Assembly (NCBI RefSeq): GCF_014251375.1
Contig: NZ_CP059187.1
Coordinates: forward strand, 524,078 to 588,077
Direction: 5' to 3'
DNA from: Blattabacterium cuenoti
Lineage (GTDB): Bacteria; Bacteroidota; Bacteroidia; Flavobacteriales; Blattabacteriaceae
DNA: 64,000 nucleotides
Shown here: positions 45,062-57,080 of the stretch, one piece after another
Layout of the letters: each line of letters opens with the position of its first letter
Position numbering within the stretch: position 1 is the first letter of the stretch
Program-made: the position numbers and the translations under genes
Notes under the pieces: generated by a model
Seen by the model: the letters and a program-made list of their open reading frames with translations, nothing else
Database searches by the model: none
Told to the model about the DNA's origin: nothing

Positions 45062-45988
45062 ATGAAACAATCTTTATTTCATGCAAAAGTTCTTTTGTTT
45101 GGAGAATATGGAATATTGGAAAATTCTAGCGGACTTTCCATTCCTCATAATTCTTATCAAGGAACTTTAAAATTTCAATCTACTTCCAGTAAAGAATTTT
45201 CTTATTCTAATTTAGAATTAAAAAAATACTACAAATTTTTATTGAAAAAAAAAAGAAAAAATTTGGTTTCATTAGATCTTTATAAATTACATGAAGATAT
45301 TCAAAAAGGAATTTTTTTTCATTCAAACATTCCTCAAGGATATGGAATTGGAAGTTCAGGTGCGCTAGTTGCCGCTATTTATGAAAAATACGCTACAAAC
45401 AAACTCAAAAAATGTGTGATAAAAAAAGAACAAAAACACATAATAAGTTTGAAAAGAACATTTAGCCAAATGGAATCTTTTTTTCACGGAAAAAGTTCGG
45501 GGATTGATCCTTTAATTTGTTACTTAAACATTCCTTTACTGATTCGTTCAAAAACAAATATTTCAACTATAAAAATTCCTTTTTTAAAAGGGAGAGGGGC
45601 GATATTTTTACTCGATTCCGGAATCCCAAGGACATCATCAATGATAAATTTTTTTTTAAAAAAATTAAACCATGATAAATTCAAAAAAATATTAAAGGAA
45701 GAATTTTTTAAATACAATGAAAAATGTATTGAAGCTTTTCTAAAAAAAGATTTTCAAGTATTACTAAAACACGTCAAATCACTTTCTGCTTGGGGATTTC
45801 ATCATTTTCGTCCTATAATTCCAGAAAAATTTTGTAAAATATGGGAAGAAGGACTTTTTACCAATATACATTACCTAAAATTATGTGGTTTTGGAGGAGG
45901 AGGTTTTATGTTAGTGTTTACTCCAGATTATGATTTATCTAAAGAAAAACTAAAACAATATACAACAGAAGTTCTTTTTCGGTTTTAA
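45062..45988 (+). CDS. Mevalonate kinase-like GHMP kinase
   Basis: GHMP-superfamily kinase of the kind annotated as mevalonate kinase in Flavobacteriia (ATP plus mevalonate to mevalonate-5-phosphate). The N-terminus AKVLLFGEYGILENSSGLSIP, the ATP-binding PQGYGIGSSGALVAAIY (about 97-113), QMESFFHGKSSGIDPL (about 138-153) and the C-terminal LKLCGFGGGGFML are all in place. At 308 aa it is complete. It would feed isoprenoid synthesis for uppS and menaquinone; the other mevalonate-pathway genes are outside the window. It precedes the rluB-like gene by 3 bp. Confidence 0.82.
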   Translation: MKQSLFHAKVLLFGEYGILENSSGLSIPHNSYQGTLKFQSTSSKEFSYSNLELKKYYKFLLKKKRKNLVSLDLYKLHEDIQKGIFFHSNIPQGYGIGSSGALVAAIYEKYATNKLKKCVIKKEQKHIISLKRTFSQMESFFHGKSSGIDPLICYLNIPLLIRSKTNISTIKIPFLKGRGAIFLLDSGIPRTSSMINFFLKKLNHDKFKKILKEEFFKYNEKCIEAFLKKDFQVLLKHVKSLSAWGFHHFRPIIPEKFCKIWEEGLFTNIHYLKLCGFGGGGFMLVFTPDYDLSKEKLKQYTTEVLFRF

Positions 45989-45991
45989 AAA

Positions 45992-46747
45992 ATGAAAAAA
46001 AAAAAATATGGATTTATACGATTAAATCATTATTTATCTAATGCGGGAATTGCTTCAAGAAGAAAATCGGATCAATTAATTCAATCAGGAATTATAGAAG
46101 TCAATGGAAAAACAGTTTCAAAATTGGGGACCCTAGTACACGTTAATGATGTTATAAAATTCCATGGACATAAAATAAAAGATAAAAAAAAAATATATCT
46201 ACTTCTGAATAAACCAAAAGGATTTATTACTTCTACAAAAGATCAATTTAAAAGAAAAACAGTTATGAATCTAATTCCAAGTTTTTCTAATTATAGAATT
46301 TATCCTGTAGGAAGATTAGATCGTTTAACAACAGGTGTATTACTTTTTACAAACGATGGGAATCTAACTGAAAAATTAACTCATCCAAAATATAATGTAA
46401 AAAAAATATATCATGTTTTTTTAAATAAAAAAATTCAAAACATTGATATTGATAAAATTAGAAAAGGAAAAATATCTCTCAATGAAGGAAGAGTAAAAGT
46501 AGATTTTATCTATAGAGATAAAAATAAAATAAAAATTGGATTGCACATAGGATGGAATAGAGTGATTAGACGTATTTTTACGAAATTAAATTATAAAGTA
46601 ATCCGATTGGATAGAGTAAATTTTGGAGGATTTACTAAAAAAAATATTAAAATAGGATGTTGGTGTTTTTTAAATAGAAAAGAAGTAAATGACATAATGA
46701 AAATTCATGAAAAACATGAAAAAAATAAGCATAATCAACGGCCCTAA
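45992..46747 (+). CDS. rluB: RsuA/RluB-family pseudouridine synthase
   Basis: An S4 domain at the N-terminus (RLNHYLSNAGIASRRKSDQLIQ) and the catalytic GRLDRLTTGVLLFTNDG motif place it in the RsuA/RluB/RluE family acting on rRNA. At 251 aa it is full length. The gene opens with a 12-A run (45995-46006) coding lysines, in frame. Its last 32 bp overlap the start of aroQ in another frame. RluB (23S rRNA) is the likeliest member, with RsuA or RluF as alternatives. Confidence 0.87.
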   Translation: MKKKKYGFIRLNHYLSNAGIASRRKSDQLIQSGIIEVNGKTVSKLGTLVHVNDVIKFHGHKIKDKKKIYLLLNKPKGFITSTKDQFKRKTVMNLIPSFSNYRIYPVGRLDRLTTGVLLFTNDGNLTEKLTHPKYNVKKIYHVFLNKKIQNIDIDKIRKGKISLNEGRVKVDFIYRDKNKIKIGLHIGWNRVIRRIFTKLNYKVIRLDRVNFGGFTKKNIKIGCWCFLNRKEVNDIMKIHEKHEKNKHNQRP

Positions 46748-47141
46748 TTTAAATTTATTAGGAAAAAGAGAACAAGAATTATATGGAAATGAAGATTTTA
46801 TATCTTTTTTCAAAAGAATTAAAAAAAAAAAACTTTTCTGTAATATAGATCTTACATATCATCAGAGTAATCACGAAGGAAAAATTATAGATATTTTACA
46901 TGTTATCGGATTTCAAGTTGATGGAATTGTCATCAATGCAGGTGCTTATACACATACATCTTTAGGAATTGCTGATGCCATAAAAGCAATTCCATCACCA
47001 GTTGTAGAAGTACATATTTCTAATATCCATTCAAGGGAATCGTTCAGAAAAAAATCATACATATCTTCTGTATGTAAAGGAACTATTTTTGGTTTTGGAT
47101 TAAAATCTTATGAGTTGGGGATAATTAGTTTTTCATTGTAG
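46716..47141 (+). CDS. aroQ: 3-dehydroquinate dehydratase, type II
   Basis: Third step of the shikimate pathway. The type II signature ISIINGPNLNLLGKRE starts the protein, followed by NAGAYTHTSLGIADAI and VEVHISNIHSRESFRKKSYIS with the catalytic residues. I prefer the ATG at 46716 (MKKISIING, 141 aa); the ATG at 46707 adds three residues. An A12 run (46821-46832) is in frame. It overlaps rluB at its 5' end and the convergent engB by 17 bp at its 3' end. Confidence 0.95.
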   Translation: MKKISIINGPNLNLLGKREQELYGNEDFISFFKRIKKKKLFCNIDLTYHQSNHEGKIIDILHVIGFQVDGIVINAGAYTHTSLGIADAIKAIPSPVVEVHISNIHSRESFRKKSYISSVCKGTIFGFGLKSYELGIISFSL

Positions 47142-47739
47142 ATATCGTATTATTGATATTTTCAATAAAACTAAGAATTTTCTCTTTTCCATATTTTTCT
47201 TTTACAGAAACTTTAAAATATTTCGGGATTGAAAAGAATATTTTTTCAATTTGTTTTTTACATAGAAAAATATTCTTTTCAAGAATTCTTTGATTTAATT
47301 TATCAATTTTTGTAAAAATAATACAAAAATGGATCCCAAATGTTTTTAATATTTGGATAAAATCTTTTTCCATTTTTTGAATGGTTGTTCTTCTACAATC
47401 TATCAATAAAAAACAGGTTAAATTTCTTCTATAAAAAGAAATATAGCCTGTGATTAACTTTTGTATTTTTTCCTTTTTTGTCTTCTTTAGAGAAGAATAT
47501 CCGTATCCAGGAAAATCTATCAGATACCATTTATGGTTTATTAAAAAATGATTAATAAACTGTGTTTTTCCTGGATTAGAGGAAACTTTAGCAAGTTTTT
47601 TACGATTTGTAATAAAATTGATCAAACTAGATTTTCCGACATTAGAACGTCCCGCAAAAACATATTCAGGAAAGTTAGAAAAAAAAAATTGATTTGATTG
47701 GACCGTACTTCCTTTAAATTGTACTGAAAAAATTTTCAT
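47125..47739 (-). CDS. engB: Ribosome biogenesis GTP-binding protein YsxC/EngB
   Basis: Essential GTPase of large-subunit assembly. G1 is GRSNVGKSS (residues 30-38), G2/G3 are in NPGKTQFINHF and LIDFPGYGYSS, and G4 is FTKIDKL. At 204 aa it is complete. The 5' end overlaps the alpha/beta hydrolase gene by 26 bp and the 3' end overlaps aroQ by 17 bp. Confidence 0.94.
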   Translation of the reverse strand: MKIFSVQFKGSTVQSNQFFFSNFPEYVFAGRSNVGKSSLINFITNRKKLAKVSSNPGKTQFINHFLINHKWYLIDFPGYGYSSLKKTKKEKIQKLITGYISFYRRNLTCFLLIDCRRTTIQKMEKDFIQILKTFGIHFCIIFTKIDKLNQRILEKNIFLCKKQIEKIFFSIPKYFKVSVKEKYGKEKILSFIENINNTISTMKN

Positions 47740-48511
47740 GTTTTTTTTTTATCAAATTTGTAAGCCATTTTTCCAGTATATTTATGAATTTTTTTGGATG
47801 TTCCATCATAGGAACATGTCCACATTTATCGATCCAATGCAATTCTGAATGTGGAAGTAACCTATGAAATTCTTCTGCTACTTCAGGTGGGGTCACATGA
47901 TCTTGTTTTCCCCAGATTAAACAAATCGGTTGTTGAATCATAGATAAATCTTGGGCCATGTTATATTTCATAGCGCTTCTTGCTAGATACAAAGTTTTAA
48001 TTCCTTTTTTTTTATCATTCACAATGTGAAAAACTTCATCTACTAATTTTTTAGTAGCTATTTTAGGATCATAAAAGACTTCTTGAGATTTTTTTTTAAT
48101 ATATTCGTAGTTCTCTCTTTTAGGAAAAGCATATCCAAAAGATTTTTCAAACAACCCAGAACTTCCTGTAAGAACAACAGAATGAACTAAATCCATTCTT
48201 TTTTTTGCTATCATTAAAGCAATGTGTCCTCCAAGAGAATTTCCTATTAATGTAGCTTTTTTAACACTTATTTCATTCAAAAATTTAGTAACAAATTTAG
48301 ATAAGCTATAAATATTTGTAAGAAATAAAGGCATCTTATAAAGAGGAAGTGAAGGAATAATAACTTGATATCCTTTTTTTGGAAAAAAATCTAAAAGAGC
48401 ATTGAAGTTACTTAATCCCCCCATTAATCCATGAAGCAAAATAAGAGGATGTCCTTTTCCTTTTTTTACGTAATACTTTTTTCCTTTAAAATAAGACATA
48501 AAATCATACAT
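47714..48511 (-). CDS. Alpha/beta-hydrolase-fold protein
   Basis: Serine hydrolase of unknown substrate. The oxyanion-side HGLMGGLSNF is followed by the nucleophile elbow GNSLGG (Ser92), the acid in WGKQDHVTPP and the histidine in DKCGHVPMMEHP, so the triad is intact. At 265 aa it is full length. It lies upstream of engB with a 26-bp overlap. The family includes esterases, lipases and MenH/BioH-like enzymes; none can be assigned from sequence alone. Confidence 0.8.
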   Translation of the reverse strand: MYDFMSYFKGKKYYVKKGKGHPLILLHGLMGGLSNFNALLDFFPKKGYQVIIPSLPLYKMPLFLTNIYSLSKFVTKFLNEISVKKATLIGNSLGGHIALMIAKKRMDLVHSVVLTGSSGLFEKSFGYAFPKRENYEYIKKKSQEVFYDPKIATKKLVDEVFHIVNDKKKGIKTLYLARSAMKYNMAQDLSMIQQPICLIWGKQDHVTPPEVAEEFHRLLPHSELHWIDKCGHVPMMEHPKKFINILEKWLTNLIKKKHENFFSTI

Positions 48512-48540
48512 ATACTTGTAATTTTTTTAGAATCCAAAAT

Positions 48541-49326
48541 TTATTCCGTTTTTTTTTTATTTTTACATTTCTCTTGAATTAGAAAATAAGCTTTTTTTGC
48601 TGCAATTTCTTCTGATCTTTTTTTCGATGTGCCTCTTCCTTTAGTTTTTATTCCATATTGAGATACAGTAAATTCAGATAAATAGGTAATTACATTCTGA
48701 TTTTTTTCTGAACGATTCAACACTTTTTTTTCTCTAAAAGTATTAAAATTTATAAAAAATTTCTTTTTCTGAGACCATTCTATAATCCATACTTTGTAAC
48801 TAAAAATCTCTTTTTGCAACTTTTCAATATCAACGTAAGAATGTAATATTTTTTTATAGACAAAATCTTTACACCCTTTGTACCCCACTTCTAAATAAAG
48901 AAATCCTATTAAAGCTTCAAGGATATTCCCTAATATATTATCAGATACAGATAGAATTGAATTCTCCTTTTTTAGAAAAATATCGGTAAGAGTTAATTTT
49001 CTAGAAACTTCATTTAGATTTCTTCTACACACTATTTTAGATCGTACTTGAGTTAATTCACCTTCCTTTTTTTCTGGAAGTTTTTCATACAAAAAATGTG
49101 AAATAATGGAATTCAAAACCGCATCTCCTAAAAACTCTAATCTCTGAAAATAAAAATAATAATCTTTATTTCTTTTTTTTTTTGAAAAACTATGAATAAA
49201 TACTTTTTTCAACAATTTCAGATTGTTAGGGCAAAAACCCAATATCTTTTTTAATTTACTAACTAAAATAGAATCATCATCTTCATATTCATATTCTTTA
49301 TGAAAAGGAATTTTCTCAGATAACAT
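48541..49326 (-). CDS. rnc: Ribonuclease III
   Basis: Double-strand-specific RNase processing rRNA and mRNA. The signature QRLEFLGDAVLN (Glu64, Asp67) and EGELTQVRSKIVCRRNL mark the catalytic domain. A C-terminal double-stranded RNA-binding domain ends GRGTSKKRSEEIAAKKAYFLI. At 261 aa it is complete. Its start overlaps the fabF stop by 11 bp, in the conserved acpP-fabF-rnc cluster. Confidence 0.94.
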   Translation of the reverse strand: MLSEKIPFHKEYEYEDDDSILVSKLKKILGFCPNNLKLLKKVFIHSFSKKKRNKDYYFYFQRLEFLGDAVLNSIISHFLYEKLPEKKEGELTQVRSKIVCRRNLNEVSRKLTLTDIFLKKENSILSVSDNILGNILEALIGFLYLEVGYKGCKDFVYKKILHSYVDIEKLQKEIFSYKVWIIEWSQKKKFFINFNTFREKKVLNRSEKNQNVITYLSEFTVSQYGIKTKGRGTSKKRSEEIAAKKAYFLIQEKCKNKKKTE

Positions 49327-50578
49327 CTATTTTTTTAAATAAAATACACACGTTATGTCCTCCAAAACCAAAAGTATTACATAGACTAACTTTTACTTCC
49401 CTTTTTTTAGCCTTATTTGGGGTAAAACTAATTTTTGGATCTATAGTTTCATCTATATGAAATAAATTAATAGTTGGCGGGATAATTTTTCTTGTTAAAG
49501 GAAGTATGGAAGCTATAGCTTCTATGGCTCCCGCAGCTCCTAATAAATGTCCTGTCATAGATTTAGTAGAATTTATATCAATATTATATACATTTTCATG
49601 AAAAACTTCTTGAATCGCTTTTACTTCCGCAAGATCACCTAATCTAGTAGAAGTTCCATGAGAATTAATATGGTCTACTTCGTTATTCTCAATTCTAGCA
49701 TCTTGAATTGCTGCTTTCATTGCTAATACTATGCCTTTTCCTTCTGGATGAGGTGCAGTAATATGATAAGCATCTCCAGACATTCCAATTCCTCCAATTT
49801 CGGCATAAATAGTAGCTCCTCTTTCTTTAGCATGTTGATATTCTTCAAGAATTAGACATCCAGCTCCTTCCCCCAAAACAAACCCATCTCTATCCTTATC
49901 AAAAGGACGTGAAGCCGTTTTATAATCTTCATTTCTAGTTGATAATGCATGCAAAGCATTAAATCCTCCTACTCCACTTTGAGTAATAGCTGCTTCTGAA
50001 CCACCTGTTACCATGATATCAACTTTTCCTAAACATATTAAATGATAGGCATCCACTATTGCATTAGATGATGAAGCACAGGATGATACAGTTGCATAAT
50101 TAGGACCATGAAGGCCATAATTCATAGAAATGACCCCAGCTGTAATATCTATAAGCATTTTAGGAATGAAAAATGGACTGAATCGAGGATTTCTTCCCCC
50201 TGTTACATAATCTGAAATAGACTTTTCTAAATTTAAAAGACCTCCTATTCCAGAAGACCAAATGACCCCTATTCGTTCTTTTTTCTCTTTAGAAAAATTT
50301 ATTACACTATTTTTTACAGCTTCTGAAGCAGCTAAAATTCCATATTGAGCACAAGGATCAAGTTTTCGTATTTCTTTTTTACTAAAGAAAATACTAGGAT
50401 CATAATTTTTTAATTCACAAGCAAATTTAGTTTTGTATTTTTTTGTATCAAAATATGTAATAGGTTCCGCTCCACTTTTTCCACTAACAAGTGCCCCCCA
50501 ATACTCCTCTACATTGTTTCCTATTGGATTTATAGAACCAATCCCAGTAACTACTACTCTCTTTAATTCCTCTCCCAT
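49316..50578 (-). CDS. fabF: 3-oxoacyl-ACP synthase II
   Basis: Elongating condensing enzyme of fatty acid synthesis. The catalytic Cys is in VSSCASSSNA (Cys167), with histidines in NSHGTSTRLGD and MTGHLLGAAGAIE, the Cys-His-His triad of KASII. At 420 aa it is full length. It lies downstream of acpP by 65 bp and upstream of rnc. Confidence 0.96.
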   Translation of the reverse strand: MGEELKRVVVTGIGSINPIGNNVEEYWGALVSGKSGAEPITYFDTKKYKTKFACELKNYDPSIFFSKKEIRKLDPCAQYGILAASEAVKNSVINFSKEKKERIGVIWSSGIGGLLNLEKSISDYVTGGRNPRFSPFFIPKMLIDITAGVISMNYGLHGPNYATVSSCASSSNAIVDAYHLICLGKVDIMVTGGSEAAITQSGVGGFNALHALSTRNEDYKTASRPFDKDRDGFVLGEGAGCLILEEYQHAKERGATIYAEIGGIGMSGDAYHITAPHPEGKGIVLAMKAAIQDARIENNEVDHINSHGTSTRLGDLAEVKAIQEVFHENVYNIDINSTKSMTGHLLGAAGAIEAIASILPLTRKIIPPTINLFHIDETIDPKISFTPNKAKKREVKVSLCNTFGFGGHNVCILFKKIDVI

Positions 50579-50643
50579 AATATCATATCCATATAAATTA
50601 TCATTTATTCTTATTCATTCTTATTATTCATTAAGAAGTTTGA

Positions 50644-50907
50644 CTACTCTTTTTGTGAATCTATTTTTTCCTCATTTAAAAGATCTTCTATTGCCTGTAT
50701 AGCTTCCCCAACAGTAGTAATTTTCTCTGCTTTTTCATCAGAAATACTAATCTTAAATTCTTTTTCGAACTCCATAATAAGTTCCACTATATCTAAGGAA
50801 TCTGCACCTAAATCATTAGTAAAGCTAGCAGTTGGAAGAATTTCATTTTCTTCTACACTCAATTTTTCTACAATAAGTGCATTAACTCTTGATGCAATAT
50901 CAGACAT
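50644..50907 (-). CDS. acpP: Acyl carrier protein
   Basis: Carries growing fatty acyl chains on a phosphopantetheine arm attached to the serine of [12 protein letters not shown] (Ser37). I start at the ATG at 50907 ([16 protein letters not shown], 87 aa), the normal ACP N-terminus; an in-frame ATG at 50982 would add 25 unconserved residues. The C-terminal tail is a little longer than usual and ends with Lys/Asp/Glu residues. Confidence 0.95.
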   Translation of the reverse strand: MSDIASRVNALIVEKLSVEENEILPTASFTNDLGADSLDIVELIMEFEKEFKISISDEKAEKITTVGEAIQAIEDLLNEEKIDSQKE

Positions 50908-50966
50908 AGAATCTATATTTTTGTTTTTTTCTTGTACAAAATTAGTAAACTTTTGTAAATCATATA

Positions 50967-50974
50967 TAAATTTG
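50967..50974 (+). promoter_or_regulatory. possible -7 promoter box upstream of pckA
   Basis: TAAATTTG lies 31 bp before the pckA ATG, in the acpP/pckA divergent spacer. No well-placed -33 TTG was found. TAATTTTG on the minus strand (50937-50944) could serve acpP. Confidence 0.4.
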
Positions 50975-51005
50975 TTTCGCATAAAAATTTCGATACGATA
51001 CTATT

Positions 51006-52595
51006 ATGAGTTGTTCTCTTTCTCTAAAAAATTACGGTATACTGAATTCTTCAAATTATTGTCAGTTATCTCCTGATGAATTGCAAAATATAGTCATTCA
51101 AAATGAAATGGGGATAGAAACCAAATCAGGAGTACTAGCTATTAAAACAGGTTTCTTTACTGGAAGATCTCCTGAAGATAGATTTATTGTGAAAGATAGC
51201 ATTACAGAAAATACAATTTGGTGGGATGAAAAATTTAATCAATCATTTGATGCAAAAAAATTTGATAATTTGTATCAAAAAGTAGTTAATTATTTATCTG
51301 GAAAAACATTATATGTAAGAGATGGGTATCTTTGTTCAGATCCACGTTATCAATTGAATATTCGTTCTATCAGTGAATATCCATGGTCCGATTTATTTAT
51401 TCATAATCTTTTTTTTAGAATTCCAAAAATTAGAAAAATTCTTCCGGATTGGTTGTTATTATGTGCTCCCGGATTCCAAGCAAACCCTGTAACTGATGGA
51501 ACCCGTAAAAAAAATTTTTCCATATTAAATTTTTTAAAAAAAATTGTATTAATTGGTGGATCTGGATATACAGGAGAAATTAAGAAATCCATTTTTTCTG
51601 TTTTAAATTTCATACTTCCTACTTACAAAAATGTATTTCCTATGCATTGTTCAGCAAATGTAGGCATACGTCAAAAAGATACTGCACTTTTCTTTGGATT
51701 ATCTGGAACTGGAAAAACTACTATTTCCAATGATGAAAATAGAAAATTAATAGGTGATGATGAACATGGATGGACACGCGATAATATTGTTTTTAATTTT
51801 GAAGGAGGTTGTTATGCGAAAATACTGGGAATCTCTAAAGAAAAAGAACCTATGATTTATCAATCCATAAAAAAAGGTGCTATGTTGGAAAATGTAGTTT
51901 TCAAAAAAAAAACTCAAGAAGTTGACTATTTTAATGATTCTATCACACAGAATATACGAATTAGTTATCCTATTTATTTTGTGAAAAATATTGAAAAAAA
52001 ATTATTATCTTCCAATATTAGAAACATTTTTTTTCTAACTTATGATGCTTTTGGAGTATTACCTCCTATAGCAAAACTCAATAAAGCGCAATCAGCCTAT
52101 TATTTTTTATTAGGATATACTTCTAAAGTTGCTGGAACAGAGTTAAATATAAAAAAACCACAAGCTACTTTTTCTTCTTGTTTTGGGGCCCCGTTTATGC
52201 CTTTACACCCTGTTCAATATACGAATATGCTCATAGAAAAATTAGATAAAACAGAAATCAATGTGTGGATGGTAAATACAGGATTGATATCTGGAGGAGA
52301 TTCCTTAGGAGGATCTCGGATTAAATTAAAAGACACACGAAAACTTGTAGAATCTGCTATAGATGGATATTTATCTAAAGCCCCTTATGAAAAAGATCCT
52401 ATTTTTAATTTTAAAATTCCAAAATATTGTCCCGGAATCTCTTCTGAGATACTAAATCCAAAAAGAACATGGAAAGATAAAAAAATGTATCAAATTCAAG
52501 TTAAAAATCTTGTTAAAAAATTTATTAAACACTTTGATAGATACAGAAAATATACAGATGAAAAAATAACATTTGGAGAACCTCAAATAAGATAA
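51006..52595 (+). CDS. pckA: Phosphoenolpyruvate carboxykinase (ATP)
   Basis: Converts oxaloacetate to PEP, the entry to gluconeogenesis. The N-terminal TGFFTGRSPEDRFIV, the phosphate-binding FFGLSGTGKTTIS (near residue 237), the metal-binding LIGDDEHGW and the later SCFGAPFMPLHP are intact. At 529 aa it is complete. The motif set is that of the ATP-dependent family. Confidence 0.95.
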   Translation: MSCSLSLKNYGILNSSNYCQLSPDELQNIVIQNEMGIETKSGVLAIKTGFFTGRSPEDRFIVKDSITENTIWWDEKFNQSFDAKKFDNLYQKVVNYLSGKTLYVRDGYLCSDPRYQLNIRSISEYPWSDLFIHNLFFRIPKIRKILPDWLLLCAPGFQANPVTDGTRKKNFSILNFLKKIVLIGGSGYTGEIKKSIFSVLNFILPTYKNVFPMHCSANVGIRQKDTALFFGLSGTGKTTISNDENRKLIGDDEHGWTRDNIVFNFEGGCYAKILGISKEKEPMIYQSIKKGAMLENVVFKKKTQEVDYFNDSITQNIRISYPIYFVKNIEKKLLSSNIRNIFFLTYDAFGVLPPIAKLNKAQSAYYFLLGYTSKVAGTELNIKKPQATFSSCFGAPFMPLHPVQYTNMLIEKLDKTEINVWMVNTGLISGGDSLGGSRIKLKDTRKLVESAIDGYLSKAPYEKDPIFNFKIPKYCPGISSEILNPKRTWKDKKMYQIQVKNLVKKFIKHFDRYRKYTDEKITFGEPQIR

Positions 52596-52600
52596 AATTT

Positions 52601-53203
52601 TCATTGTTTTTTCATTATAAAATGAACAGATTTTCTAATATACTTTCCAAGTATATCAAACTCCACATTAACAGAATCTCCAATTTTCAAAAATTGAAAA
52701 TTTGTTTTTTCATATGTATAAGGAATAATAGATGTGACAAACATGGATTTAGTACATTTTACTACAGTAAGACTGATTCCATTAACAGCAATAGATCCTT
52801 TTTCTACAACCATATTTTCTAAACTTTTTTTAGAATAAAAAGAAAAAATACAACTTCCAATCCTTTTTTTTATTCCAATTATTTTAGCAGTTGTATCTAT
52901 GTGACCTTGTACAATATGTCCATCGAATCTTTCATAAATTTTCATTCCACGTTCTAAATTGACTTCATCGTTCATTTTTAATCCATTTAAATTGGTACGA
53001 TGTAAAGTTTCCTCAGAAGCTACTACTGAATAAGTTTTTTTATGATTATTAATATCTATTATGGTAAAACATATTCCATTATGGGAAATACTTTGATTAA
53101 TTTTTATTTTATGAAATGGATTTTGAAAAGTAATGTAAAGATTATTTTTATAGAGATATAACCGATTTACTTTTGTAGTGCATTCTATAACTCCAGTAAA
53201 CAT
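52601..53203 (-). CDS. ribE: Riboflavin synthase, alpha subunit
   Basis: Dismutates two 6,7-dimethyl-8-ribityllumazines to riboflavin. The diagnostic MFTGVIE start is followed by two similar lumazine-binding halves, the first with SHNGICFTIIDI and NLERGMKIYERFDGHIVQGHIDTTAKI, the second with VNGISLTVVKC. At 200 aa it is full length. It converges with pckA, 5 bp between stops. Confidence 0.93.
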   Translation of the reverse strand: MFTGVIECTTKVNRLYLYKNNLYITFQNPFHKIKINQSISHNGICFTIIDINNHKKTYSVVASEETLHRTNLNGLKMNDEVNLERGMKIYERFDGHIVQGHIDTTAKIIGIKKRIGSCIFSFYSKKSLENMVVEKGSIAVNGISLTVVKCTKSMFVTSIIPYTYEKTNFQFLKIGDSVNVEFDILGKYIRKSVHFIMKKQ

Positions 53204-53267
53204 ATTTTTTTTTACAAAAACAAAATAAATATAAATATATTTATTTCATAAATAAATTATGAAAATT

Positions 53268-54293
53268 ATGAAAAAAAACAAGATTATAGTAGGAGTTTCC
53301 ACTGGAGATATTAATGGAATAGGAATGGAAATTTTTTTAAAAGTATGTAGAAAAAAAAAACTTTTAGAATTTTTTACTCCTATATTATTTGGATCTACGA
53401 AATTATGCTCTTATTATAAAAAAATTCTCAATCTAGAAGTGAGCAATATTAGAGAAATAAAAAATTTCAAAGAAATTACTGATTATAAAATCAATGTTCT
53501 AAACATTTGGAAAGAGGATATTAAATTTGATTCTGTAAAAATTAACCAAGATTCAGGAAAATACCCTATCTCATCCTTAAAAAAAGCTGCCAAATCTCTA
53601 AAAGAAGGGAAAATTGATGTTCTTGTTACTGCACCAGTAAATAAAAATTTTATGAATTTTAAAGGATTCTCTTTTTTTGGTCATACTGAATATTTTAAAA
53701 ATATTTTGGAAGGGGAATCATTGATGGTAATGATTCATGATACTTTAAAAATAGCCTTAGTTACTAATCATTTACCATTAAAAAATGTTAGTTCTGAATT
53801 GACTATAAAAAAAATTATAAAGTCTATCAAAATTTTGCATCAGTCTTTGATAATAGATTTTTCTATAGAAAAACCTAGAATTGCAGTATTAGGATGCAAT
53901 CCTCATTCAGGTGAAAACGGATTAGTTGGAGACGAGGAAAAAACAAGAATTAAACCAGCAGTTGATCATTTATTTAAACAAAGACTCTTGGTATTTGGCC
54001 CCTATTCACCAGATGGATTTTTTGGAAATCATAGTTATCGTAATTTTGATGCTGTTTTAGCTATGTATCATGATCAAGGGTTAATTCCTTTCAAAACATT
54101 AACCTTTAATGAAGGAGTCAATTTTACTGCTGGTCTTTCTCAGATACGAACTTCTCCAGATCATGGGGTCGCATATGATATTGCAAAAAAAGGAATTGCT
54201 AATGAAAAATCTTTTGAAAAAGCTATTTTCAGTGCAATAAAAATATTCAAAAATAGAAAAGAACATATGAAAATTTCAAAAAATTTATTATAA
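53268..54293 (+). CDS. pdxA: 4-hydroxythreonine-4-phosphate dehydrogenase
   Basis: Pyridoxal 5'-phosphate synthesis by the DXP-dependent route. The N-terminal VGVSTGDINGIGMEI, the metal-binding histidines in FFGHTEYFKNI and AMYHDQGLIPFKTL, and the C-terminal RTSPDHGVAYDIA are present. I prefer the ATG at 53268 (341 aa); the ATG at 53259 adds three residues. It overlaps the convergent atpC stop by 6 bp and is divergent from ribE. Confidence 0.93.
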   Translation: MKKNKIIVGVSTGDINGIGMEIFLKVCRKKKLLEFFTPILFGSTKLCSYYKKILNLEVSNIREIKNFKEITDYKINVLNIWKEDIKFDSVKINQDSGKYPISSLKKAAKSLKEGKIDVLVTAPVNKNFMNFKGFSFFGHTEYFKNILEGESLMVMIHDTLKIALVTNHLPLKNVSSELTIKKIIKSIKILHQSLIIDFSIEKPRIAVLGCNPHSGENGLVGDEEKTRIKPAVDHLFKQRLLVFGPYSPDGFFGNHSYRNFDAVLAMYHDQGLIPFKTLTFNEGVNFTAGLSQIRTSPDHGVAYDIAKKGIANEKSFEKAIFSAIKIFKNRKEHMKISKNLL

Positions 54294-54521
54294 AATAACA
54301 AGAACAATATTTTTATTGACTTGCAATAAACCTCTATTTATTTTTATGAAAAAATTTTTACTTTTAAATAATAGTTTCATGAATCCCACTCCTAATACAG
54401 ATATCATTGCGTCATGATTTTCTAATATTTGAAAATATCCATTGACTCCAGGAACTGTCATTTCTGTAACACTATTTTCTTGATACAAAACTTTTTCAAA
54501 GTTAATAATTGTAACTTTCAT
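54288..54521 (-). CDS. atpC: ATP synthase F1 epsilon subunit
   Basis: Part of the central stalk of F1. The N-terminal beta-sandwich signature VPGVNGYFQILENHDAMISVL is present; at 77 aa the C-terminal helical domain is missing, as is usual in Bacteroidota, so this is not a truncation. It is cotranscribed after atpD with a 32-bp gap. Confidence 0.9.
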   Translation of the reverse strand: MKVTIINFEKVLYQENSVTEMTVPGVNGYFQILENHDAMISVLGVGFMKLLFKSKNFFIKINRGLLQVNKNIVLVIL

Positions 54522-54553
54522 TTCATTTCATGTTATTTTATTTCTTGAAATTT

Positions 54554-57069
<2,516 letters not shown>

Positions 57070-57080
<11 letters not shown>

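Noticed and set aside
45995-46006. Frameshift in the A12 run at the start of the rluB-like gene
   Set aside because: The protein continues MKKKKYGFIRLNHYL in frame, so this run is useful only as an intact control.
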